Assembly: GCA_021229015.1 (NCBI GenBank)
Contig: CM037783.1
Span: forward strand, 29,706,605 to 29,770,604
Length of the DNA: 64,000 nucleotides
Origin: Solen grandis
Taxonomy: Eukaryota; Mollusca; Bivalvia; Adapedonta; Solenidae
Direction: 5' to 3'
The translations under genes were made by a program, and so were the position numbers. Shown in pieces: positions 54,650-64,000 of this stretch. A model generated the notes under the pieces. The model worked only from the letters and a program-made list of their open reading frames with translations. It was not told the origin of the DNA and made no database searches. Within the stretch, counting starts at the first letter, position 1; every line of letters begins with the position of its first letter.

Positions 54650-54790
54650 AATTTTGGCCCTTGATGGAATAATGAACCGGCTTGTTATAGTGAACAAGAT
54701 GTGAAGTTTGATGACAGAAGCTTTAATAAATTTAAGAAGTTATGGCCATTGTTATGTTTTTCACTTACATTTTTAAAGGGAGTTATGACA
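54650..54790 (+). repeat. Dispersed repeat R1, copy 2
   Basis: Same sequence family as 49735-49880: GGCCCTTGATGGAATAATG, GTGAAGTTTGATGACAGAAG, CTTTAATAAATTTAAGAAGT. It directly follows the LINE tail. Confidence 0.6.
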
Positions 54791-54999
54791 AAAACTTCTG
54801 TAAAGTTCCATAAAAATCCAAACATAGATATGGAAGCTACAGATAGGACATGACATTGTAGCCTATACATTCCAGACAATTTCAAACAACTCCTGTGACC
54901 CAGAATACCATTTGTTTTTTGATGCTATGATCTGCACAACTTATTTTTTATTACATGAAGTTGTGTCAGATTTTTAGTTATTGAACCTACAAGCATGGG

Positions 55000-55260
55000 G
55001 TCTCGATCAGCCATAGACATGTATGATACCACACCCAGTCACATTACACTTACATCTGACACTGAGCCAATCAGTCCTTGAACTATCCTTAATTATGCTG
55101 AGCTCCAAGCAATAGAACTATGTTAGTTTGTTGGATAAAAAGTCCTATTAACGGTATTTCAGTCTTTTGGAGAGGATGTCTACTTTAGACAGATATAGAG
55201 CTACCACACTGGAGTATCACGCCATAGACATGTGGTATAATACCATACCCAGTTTGAAAT
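55000..55260 (-). repeat. Two SINE-1 fragments in tandem
   Basis: The first (to about 55110) carries GCCATAGACATG, CACACCCAGTCACATTACAC and TATGCTGAGCTCCAAGCAA. The second starts again from the other end of the SINE: GTATTTCAGTCTTTTGGAGA, CACGCCATAGACATGTGG. No tRNA-like head in either. Confidence 0.65.
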
Positions 55261-55505
55261 AAGCAAATGGAAAGCCGCTTCGTTTGTATCGTTTAAACAA
55301 ACGACTTCTAGTTTATTTATTTTATTTTTTTTTTATGTAGGAATCAGTCGAAATGAGAAAATTTACGACAATGTCTTTTGAAATTAGCATTAGTCCTATT
55401 ACTAAACAGTGAAAATTGTTTGAAAAACTGTTTGGAACAGTGAATATTACCTTTTTCAATTCACTGATCTGTCTCTTATATCCACAAAACAAAAACACAC
55501 ACACA

Positions 55506-55508
<3 letters not shown>

Positions 55509-55577
<69 letters not shown>
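55509..55577. repeat. Compound (TA)n(GA)n microsatellite, copy 1
   Basis: About 14 TA units run directly into about 18 GA units. The same compound order occurs at 59033-59085. Confidence 0.95.
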
Positions 55578-55580
<3 letters not shown>

Positions 55581-55981
55581 AAGAACTGTTACACCTGATC
55601 GTTTTCTTCCATTTTGATCACATCATTTCATGTGTTTACTTTACCATCAAAATCAACTGAATATCAAAAACATGTGATAAAATATTTACGCATGATTCAT
55701 ATTCATAAACCGTAATTTACATTTGATTTGATTATATGTCCGTCTGTATGTTAGAATGCACTTCCTATAAAATATTTAACACCATCACAATTCATTAAAA
55801 CGTAAATATCGACATACGCAACATGAACATACCTTGCAAAACCGTCCGTCCTGGTCGTTGCTTGTTTTCTATGTGCGTTGAATAAATGCGGCTACACTCA
55901 GTCAAGCGTGCAAACAACCAACCAGGAAGTATTGCGCAATCTATACTTTCGTGCTAAAATGGGATTGCTTGTTTAATACCT

Positions 55982-56192
55982 GAATTTAACTGTCCCAGTC
56001 ATTGATTACATTCTACTTCGCCGCGAATCTACCCGTCACATTAATATGGGAGCTATCCATTTATGCTGAGCGCATAGCAAGGATAAAATATTGTTTATAC
56101 CGGTAGGCCGGTTTTAATATGTCGCAGCCGGGATCAAACCTAGGATCTCTCGGTCATGGGGTAGACTCTCTAACTACTCGGCCATGGAGACT
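55982..56192 (-). repeat. SINE-1 copy with tRNA-like head
   Basis: Right end on the minus strand: CATGGCCGAGTAGTTAGAGA (A-box region), then GAGATCCTAGGTTTGATCCC (B-box region) and GGCTGCGACATATTAAAACC. The body is partly deleted. It gives the clearest view of the SINE-1 head in this window. Confidence 0.7.
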
Positions 56193-57358
56193 TGTCATAG
56201 TAGCTGTACACAAGGAGTATAAGATTGGATGTAAATTATTGCTATGCTTACAAAATTAGAGGACGGTAGTTCAGACTTACACAAATATCAGGATTTCCTT
56301 TAAGCAAAACAGGCATAAAGTACATATAATTACATCACAATATGAGTCTATTTCAAAGATTTATTAACTGTAAAGTCTGCCGATATATTTGTCATGGCTG
56401 GTGATGTTTGTAAACAAAAGCATTGAACGTTTGAATAGTATATTATACACAATGTATGTCCCGTCAACGGCCACATACCATTGTGATATTATATGCCTGA
56501 GATTGATCAATAACGCAAAAACAGGTCTTTCTAATCGCACTGCCAACTGCAGTATTGTTTCAAAGGAATATGATAGACATGCACTAAGAGTATACAAAAC
56601 TTCAAGTTATGCAGATCTACACGGAGTCGATATAAGGTATATGAATTAATGCATTGTATAAAACTAAACCTGGTCCCATGGTCTCGAAAATAATAAAGTA
56701 CGATCTCAGGCTCAGATTTGAGTAACATACTCAAATCCTTATAGAAACTAAAGAACATAGTTTGAGTCTGAGTATGGAAATCATACTTGAGTTCTATTTT
56801 TATTTTTCTGGGTCTAAAAGAAACGTATATATACATTGTACAACGTTTGGGGAAAAAACGTTGGTATTAGCGCCAAGTATAATACTCAAATTCATAAATT
56901 ATGTAGAAACGCTGTCCATTATCCCTGTTTTACAAACTATTCCAGTACATAACGAAGTTGCAATAACTAAGTACATGTAACATAAACTATAAACATTTTC
57001 TTTTCTTTTTTTTTTTTTTAAAGTGAAAAAAGGGTCAGAAATTGACTTGTAGCTTAGTATGGTCGGTAGTATTCGAGTCAGTTACCTTCATCATTGTTTT
57101 GTTTGTTTTTTATTTTGTTGTTTGTTTTTTTATTGCTAATTCCACAGGTGAACTTGTGAAAAAATGACGTTTATTTGGTAAATACGCGACTTTATCACGA
57201 CTTATTTCGGGACAGTTTCTGTATCTAAGGAGAGAATTCGTTGTCTGACCGCATTCAGAGTATGACCAAAGTCATAAATTTTCGTATGGGCAAAGTTTTG
57301 TCATTTTCTCAGACGATTTTATGAACGAATATTTATCCCAACGAAAACCAGTGAATCC

Positions 57359-57757
57359 TAATCTATATGCTGGTGTATTATTCCACACACTGTCCAGTGG
57401 GGTATAGACATACAAACCATTCACTGATTGGTCATTTAAACATACAAACCATTCACTGATTGGTCATTTAAAATCAGTGAATTATACAAAGTATGGTGAA
57501 ATGGACTACGAAGCCGGACGTAAACGCAAACCTACGGAAATCAACGAACTCCCTCCGGACACCTAATCTTAAGTTCATATATTGATCAGTGGGTTATAAA
57601 CAAGTACATGGGTTTTTTTTATAGACCATTTCATCAGAGTTTCGGTAATACTCGATATATAATTCGCTGATTTAAACTGACCAATCAGTGACTGGAGAAA
57701 ATCCCGTGTGTATGTGTTTTTTTTATTATGTGTGGAATTTTACACACCAGCATGTAG
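57359..57757. repeat. MITE M7 with ~30-bp inverted ends
   Basis: Left end AATCTATATGCTGGTGTATT and right end, read in reverse complement, AATCTACATGCTGGTGTGTA; both continue into CCACACA. Inside, a 32-bp direct duplication (CATACAAACCATTCACTGAT...) is at about 57409-57472. The flank 57540-57580 is also an inverted match to 57760-57800 (GGTGTTCGG / CCGGACACC). Related fragment at 39060-39260. Confidence 0.65.
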
Positions 57758-58297
57758 ATTAGGTGTTCGGAAAGTGCCCGTTGAGTAACAAAGGTTTACG
57801 TCTCATTTCAGAGTAAAATGATCTATTGCGGAGAACGGAGTTACACTCCACTTAATCACCACAGCTTGAAATAACAGAGGCGGCCTACCACAGCAGGTAT
57901 CATCTTTGTCGTAGTTTTTTCCCATTTTGTGAGACTATAACCCAATACATACTGTGCGCAGAGAACTGTAATGAGGTTCACATATATCGCAGCTAACCAA
58001 GTATCTGCGTTGCATTTTACTCCAAACCCAAATATTCTCGTTCATCCGACAAAGTGACATGTAAAATGAATACATGTAGTGCATATGAATTATTGATTGC
58101 ATATACAAGTATTTCCAAATTGTAAATCTTGAGCTTTTGAAAATTGACATAAATGTACATGAGAACAGTCGGGTATCGTTGGCTATTGAAAACAATATTG
58201 AGTTACAGGATTTATCTGTAAGAAGAGACAACCGCAATACTAGTCATGATACTATGTTTCTTGATCCTATTTGCATGATTTTTATATATTCAACGTC

Positions 58298-58470
58298 GAT
58301 TGGGAAACAAGTTGTTCCATTTTACACTACTCCCTCTCAACGGTTCCTGGGTTGGACCAGTACTTTGTACATTTGAAGAGGATGAAAACGATAGCCCCCC
58401 GACGGGGTTTGAACCTGCAACCTTCAGATCCGCAGTCATTTACGAAGCCAATCAACACCGACCCACAAAT
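58298..58470 (-). repeat. SINE-2 copy, reverse orientation
   Basis: Read on the minus strand: head with GATCTGAAGGTTGCAGGTTC and AAACCCCGTCGGGGGGCTAT, body CCAACCCAGGAACCGTTGAG, end TTTCCCAATCGACG. Same family as 31586-31778 and 39693-39860. Confidence 0.7.
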
Positions 58471-59031
58471 CCCATTGATGACAAAACTGTTTGCCTGAAC
58501 CCTCGTGTTGCATGTTCCGTTCTTTAAAATATATTTAGAAATTGGATTGAAAAGTTTATCATGACTACACCCTATTTCGTCAAGTATTCCATGCTACAAA
58601 GCGTGTTTTGTCCAAATATATATATACTTTTTAATGTTGTTTTCTTTTTTCTTTTATGTTTCTTTTATGACTTCGACCACCACATAAAGCGTGATTATAA
58701 AATGTACTTCTTTTGTTTTTTTCCTTTCCTGTTTTGACACTGGAACACATTTAGGGGTCCAACGCACTATGGGACCCAATAGTGCGCTGGACTCCAATAT
58801 TATGATTATAAGTTCATAAAATTGATACAGTATCTGGAGTGTGTACCACAAACAGGTTTTTTCTGTGTGTCATAAAACAGAGATTTAATTTTGCCCCTCC
58901 CTTTATTGAAAAGTATAATTAAGTTACGTGTGTTGAATTTTAAAAGCACATGATACGTGGGGAATGCTCTACCGACTGAGCTAGCCGGCCGCTTATATAT
59001 GGTCCTATCCTATTGTGAGTTATCGGTACTG

Positions 59032-59032
<1 letters not shown>

Positions 59033-59085
<53 letters not shown>
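59033..59085. repeat. Compound (TA)n(GA)n microsatellite, copy 2
   Basis: About 13 TA units followed by about 12 GA units, the same layout as 55509-55577, 3.5 kb away and in the same orientation. Flanking sequences of the two loci are not obviously similar. Confidence 0.95.
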
Positions 59086-59344
59086 GACATACAATTGGAA
59101 CAAAACAAACTAATAGTCTATCGATGAACTCAATTTTCAATTTTAAACATTTTTTTTTGTGTGATTTTCGATTGTGAGGTATACCAAAATCTATTGATAA
59201 TTCTTTCTTTATTCTGTAAAATATAATGTGGTTCGTTTCTTTTTCGTTTTAAATAAATCCACAGCTTAATTAGAAATAAAGAATTCCCTAAGTGAATCGT
59301 TAAAACTTTGAGTTAGTACGTGCGTCTTACGAGAGTTTTAGACA

Positions 59345-60319
59345 TAAAGTAACGCTCACTTATAACTAAATCATGGAACCTTGCAAATCATTTCGTCTTA
59401 TCCGAACTTTGTCTTATCCTTATAACGGAAATTTCGTTATTCATAATATTTGCATATAGTGAAATTTCGTTATACTCCCGATTCTTACTACAAAAAAAAT
59501 GATAAGGAATTAATGTTAAAAGACACAGTAAATCTATGTTTTATTTTTATAAATTCCACCAAATGCATGTATAAATGAATGGTAACAAAATAGGATAAAG
59601 AGTGAACAGCTATGACCTTGTTTTTAAAAAAATGTCTGTATGTCTATTTCCCTGTATGGTATTCCTGGAAAACTACATAAATATTCAGTACATATATACA
59701 TGTATATTTCTATGAACAACTTTGAAAAAGTCATTGACGATTTCAACTTTCTTCTCTCCTTTTTTAATTCTATCTAAAATTTCGTATTTTTCTCAAGTGA
59801 TATTGCCTTTCTTTTTACCATTCTCGGTGGATATTTTGATATGGCCTGATCAATATCATGGACACGAGGAATTAAATGCAACAAGAAATATTCAACACGA
59901 TTTTATCGTAGGTTAGAGTAATAAGAATATAATGCATGATGTGCGTGACACGCATTTATCACTCACACGAAACTGCCTTTCGGCTGGCTTAAATTAATAT
60001 CAATAGCATATTTACATAAAGAGGTAAAAATAGTCGGGTGCTGTTTACCGCCCGAGGTGATAGCCATTTAAGCAACAAGGAGGCTGTGTTTGTGAACACT
60101 TGTCAAATTATGATATGACGGGCTATTTTGTGTTAACCGAACCATTTTACAGGTAAATTGAAGTATAGGGACCTGCAAATTCTTTTGTCCTACCCGATTT
60201 TATTCTAAGCGGGTGGGGGTCCATAGAAACAAAGGAGGAAGTAGTTGGGGAATGCTTTTTATTTTGTATTAAGCCTTTTTTGTCTTATCCGAATTCGTTA
60301 TAAGTGTGCTTTACTGTAT
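59345..60319. repeat. Possible DNA transposon remnant M8 (about 1 kb)
   Basis: Left end AAAGTAACGCTCACTTATAAC and right end, in reverse complement, AAAGCACACTTATAACGAAT; both continue into TCTTATCCGAA-type sequence. No transposase frame recognised between them. This is a weak call based on the inverted ends only. Confidence 0.4.
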
Positions 60320-60555
60320 TGTAATCGTTGATCATTCAGTCTTCCTATATACACTACAAAAATGGATAACAGTTTATTACTGTCACATTTAACTGTTGAT
60401 TAAATACTGTTATTAGTAGTAGTACCGCACAAATGGAAATCTCCTAAATCCATTAGAAATTGAAGCATTGAGATAGAAAATGAAATATATGTAATTAGAG
60501 TGTCAACAAAAAAAAAGATTGAAGCAATAAAATAATCGAAATTTGCAGAAATTAC

Positions 60556-61265
60556 CGTCTTTGTAAACTTTCAGCTCACAAACGAACAGTTTGGTCTCAT
60601 GCTCCAGTATGACGTACCGGGCTATCATATTTGGTGTCACTGTGTAATTGAAGTATCGTATCTGGGGAGTTGCTGGTATCCGGTACAGGGGTGTACCTTT
60701 ATTGTGTTCCTCCATGTGAAGGTAGATAGTGGCATTGTTTAGATCAGCTGTGGAAATATTCATATGATATATTCAATCGGAAAGAAATGGGTTTATTTAG
60801 ATAATTTGTTATACATACTCAACATTTAGCCTGGAAGAGATGGGTGGCGAATATATAACCTAAACTTGATTCGATGTTGAACTATAACAAAGTATATGTT
60901 GTGTTGGAACTATTGATATCCAATCACGATTAACATTTTGCAGTCTGATTGAATGTAAATCTGTCTTACGATTATAATTTCGAACAGGCAGTTATGAATG
61001 ATTTGATTGTCTTAAAATTAGTCTGAAGTCAAATTATCTGGAGTCACCGGCAAGTACATTATATCAAAGTGCAAAAATAATTATTTACCATCCGAAATCC
61101 TGTACGTCTGGCCCAGGTCTACCCTCAACCAGGAGTATCCATGATATGATACAAAGCAACACCCGCAGGAATCATAGACTGTCGGAACATTCCCGTCAAC
61201 AGCGAAGGCTGTTGATTTTACCGCACCGCTCCGATGTACAGGCTTCCGGAGAGCAAGATTGACCG
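60556..61265 (-). CDS. F-type lectin (fucolectin)-like domain, two exons of a longer gene
   Basis: Exon A 61089-61265: AVNLALRKPVHRSGAVKSTA, FAVDGNV, SCGCCFVSYHGYSWLRVDLG, QTYRISDG. Exon B 60556-60747: ADLNNATIYLHMEEHNKGTP, YFNYTVTPNMIARYVILEHE, LFVCELKVYKDG. NLAL.KP at the start, A.DGN, W.RVDLG, ARYV and L.VCELKVY at the end are the signature of the fucolectin/F5-8C-like fold, used for fucose binding in F-lectins. Both exons are phase 1-1 with good AG/GT. The middle loop (I.NR.D) is shorter than usual, so a small exon may be missed or the loop is lost. The canonical His/Arg fucose ligands are not clearly present, so binding is uncertain. Start, end and other domains of the gene lie in unrecognised sequence or outside the window. 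Confidence 0.68.
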
Positions 61266-61319
61266 CTGAAGAAGAGATGTAAATTATAAAACACATTTTG
61301 AAATAAGACACTGACTATA

Positions 61320-61485
61320 CTATACGTCTTGCCAAGGTCTACCCTCAACCAGGGGAATCCATAATTTGATACAAAGCAACACCAGCAGGCATCATAGTCT
61401 GTATGAACATTCCCGTCAACAGCGAATGCTGCTCATGAATACGCACGGCTCCGACGTACAGGTTTCCAGAGAGTAAGATTGACCG
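61320..61485 (-). pseudogene. Duplicated F-lectin exon A with in-frame stop
   Basis: Strongly similar to 61089-61265: AVNLTLWKPVRRS, AAFAVDGNVHTDYDACWCCF, FPWLRVDLGKTY. A TGA at 61433-61435 interrupts it. The acceptor is weakened to CTTAAG (CTTCAG in the live exon), and the donor position reads ATAGTCAG, so there is no splice GT. It is the transcript-upstream copy of a local tandem duplication that also includes flanking intron. Confidence 0.8.
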
Positions 61486-61489
61486 CTTA

Positions 61490-62405
61490 AGTAGGGATGT
61501 ACATTACAAAATACATTATCAAATTAGAAATATTGATAAAAGACACTAACTAATAAAAAGTAAAGAAATGCACAAGGCATTTTCTCGTACAAAAACGTAT
61601 CAATACGAATAAAAGCATGAAATAAATGTGAAATTTTGTTATTTTGAATAAATAATCTATAAGCTTATATAAAGAATAAATTGAACAAGAAAAAAATATA
61701 CGCTTTATAGAAAATATATACTTTTCTTTTAATTTGATTTTCTTAAAATAAACAAGGTACTGTTACAGTGAGAAAAACTTTCAAAATCAAGGTGAACCTC
61801 TTATTCAGTGTTTACGTATAGAATCACAAACCCACGGTAGCACGGGAAACACGGAATGAAAGATGACACAATACAGAACTATAACAACGAAAAGGACTTT
61901 GAACTAGACAGTTTATCGGTTTTTTACCAACCTTGCCATTACTTAACACTGTTAGTGACACATCTAGACACCTAGAAAAGCCTCATTACAATATGGGTTT
62001 CTCACATAACCATTGTTTACTCCCACAGCAATGAAAACACGTCCGCCATTAATTTCACCGGAAGTCTGCAGTCTGTATTATTTCCCTCTGGAAAATCAAC
62101 ATATTTAACAAAACTATATAGTATGGCGGCATACGGAGTCATTCTAAAGATGTGTAAATAACTGTTTAATGTTTTCACTGGACATATTTTTAATGCTGTC
62201 CTATTATAGTAATTATTTTACATGCTACAGATAATTTTCATTGTTAAAGTATTATAATATAACCATTCGCCATAAGATAATATAACTACACGAATTATAC
62301 AGTTAGCTAAGTCTACGATCAAGATTTGGCCAATACGAGTCCTGGACTCAACAAACGGCCAGCGGTAAAGGTAACTAAAAGGTAACTTATTATTCACTTG
62401 CTTAT
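61490..62405. other. No gene recognised upstream of the F-lectin exons
   Basis: AT-rich. I looked for a signal-peptide exon on the minus strand and found none I can support. A short open frame at 63021-63230, beyond the MITE, also shows no domain. Confidence 0.4.
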
Positions 62406-62922
62406 TTAAAGGCCCATCAAGCTGTGTATATTCTTCGGACAGAAAAGCAAACTGTGTGCTACAGATTTGTTACGAGATGCAACCTGTACATACTCACTGA
62501 CGACAAGGTCACTACAATGCATTGTTTACAAAAATAACCAATTTGCATATTCCTCAATTCTGTCAATTTTCCATAGACTTTCCGTATGACTCCGTTAACT
62601 TATCACGAGTACATAAATTGATGACGTAGCAGATTAACAATTTGTGATTCGACGACGGTTTTTCAAATTCAAATTATCTTCGATTACAGACCGTCTTCGG
62701 AAATACTCGATATTGCAAAATGTAAACAATGAGAGTAGTTTGACATCCATCCAATATACTAAATTGCGGTAATTTGATCAACATTTTCAATGTGTTAACT
62801 GTTAATTTACAGCAGATATTTGCACATTATATACTATTTGTGTCGGTCTACAATATGTCAATGTTATTTTATATTTCCCTTTTTCATGAAAATTAAATCA
62901 TAATGAAATATATGGACCTTGA
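62406..62922 (+). repeat. MITE M2, copy 2
   Basis: Begins TTAAAGGCCCATCAAGC and ends ATATGGACCTTGAA. About 517 bp, aligning end to end with 13112-13673, same orientation, with a deletion near 62520 (the AAGTAAGAAATAATTATTCC segment is missing). Confidence 0.72.
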
Positions 62923-64000
62923 AGTAAAATATGAAACAGTACATATGTTTATCTTTTTTATTGCAAACAGTCGGTAGGACATTTCATACGGACGTCATCC
63001 GGAACTGGTTATTTCTGGTCTTAGCTTTCAATCATTGTCTGGAACAAAACATAACACAAATTTAAAGAAGATTGATTAAATGATAAAATCGAACATCGAA
63101 TGTTCCCCGCTCTAACCCAAAATCCTATATCCGCGCCTGAATTTTTATGGCATCGATCAAACTCAAACTCAACCCTGTTTTTAAGTACGAAAAGTGAGAT
63201 GATCTGAGGCCTGATGGGGGAACATAACATGCTTAGATAATCAAAAGACTCGGTAAACTGAGAACCTTTTTCTTCTTGAGCTTATCGTTTTCCTGCAATG
63301 GGACTGGGGATATACATGTACTTTGAAATATGCATGATATTCGGACAATCGCCCCTCGGATTTTCACCCCTCGGAAAATCGCAACCATACTGTATCCATG
63401 TCAGCAAATTAAGCTTACATGTACAAACATGATGGTGAAATATCTAAGTGTAACCGTGGTATTATCGCTAGTGTGCTTCTTATTACATTTTTGTACTTGA
63501 ATTAATTGAAGATTGGTATCCAAGAGTTTGAATCAGGTACGAAGAGTGCTTAGGTCGCAATTCCACTAGTCTTGCATATCGTTAAATATACTTATATCTT
63601 ATTGAAATATATCCCTAATAAAACTTACGTACAAAAATAGCTCATGCCTTGACAAATGTTATTAGTAAGGTAAAAATATTAATGTTTATGTAGTTATTTG
63701 CTGAAAATCTTGTAAAACATCACAGATTGGATATAGTCCGACCCTTTTTTTTTTAAAGTAATCCATCCACTTTTAAATTATGATCATGGTTCAGCAAGTG
63801 ATTCTTTGAATTTTATAGGAAATGCAAGTCTCTATAAACTTTGAGCAAAATAGCCTATAATTCTAAGTCAATAAATGTTTGCATCTGCATTGAAGCCTTT
63901 TTAGGCAACTGAAGGACCATAATTATAATTTAATGATGGTTAGATACCTTAATATTTCAAGCAATACTTGACGTTAAGTATTGTTAATTAAATTCGAGTC
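62923..64000. other. No gene recognised at the right edge
   Basis: AT-rich, with a short imperfect duplication (CGCCCCTCGGATTTTCACCCCTCGGAA region near 63350). No exon or repeat family from elsewhere in the window is seen. Confidence 0.5.

Overview
The window is AT-rich, intron-containing animal DNA packed with transposable-element remains. The dispersed repeats (tRNA-derived SINEs, elements with ~150-165 bp core tandem repeats) and the gene types (type II SEA/EGF membrane protein, F-type-lectin-like exons) point to a bivalve mollusc, probably a heterodont clam; that assignment is inference. There are no operons, CRISPR arrays or other prokaryotic features. All four host gene models are on the minus strand and were built by hand from splice sites, phase and protein similarity.

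Layout. (1) 688-9063: the 5' five exons of a PLA2G15-like lysosomal phospholipase/acyltransferase; the 3' part lies beyond the left edge. Its introns hold two oppositely oriented MITEs, a SINE, a tRNA-like relic and a tandem-repeat element. (2) 9064-17872: intergenic, with a decayed CR1/Jockey-like LINE (9860-13066), a 562-bp MITE, and a nest of insertions (13756-15930) that includes a Penelope-type GIY-YIG fragment. (3) 17873-26825: a complete four-exon SNRPD1 (Sm D1) gene; its 5.2-kb third intron contains three different Helentron-like tandem-repeat elements. (4) 28517-40861: an uncharacterised type II membrane protein, with cytoplasmic tail, TM helix, SEA domain and at least four EGF exons, entering a 100-N assembly gap at its 3' side. 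(5) 40862-54800: mostly transposons, namely three LINE remnants (one L1/Tx1-like with a (TTGAA)n tail), more tandem-repeat elements, and a hairpin minisatellite. (6) 54800-64000: SINEs, MITEs and microsatellites surrounding two F-type-lectin-like exons (60556-61265) plus a third, dead copy of the first exon.

Most interesting pattern: at least four sequence-unrelated element families (A-D) share one plan. One end has a short hairpin followed by a few bases. Next to it is a 10-15 bp subterminal motif that recurs as its reverse complement at the other end. The core holds tandem ~146-165 bp units, and the other end finishes in TAAAA. This matches the plan of Helentron-associated elements (HINE/DINE-1, bivalve pearl-like). 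One copy (family C, 21210-22540) still carries a decayed APE-type endonuclease frame near its presumed 3' end, where Helentron proteins carry that domain.
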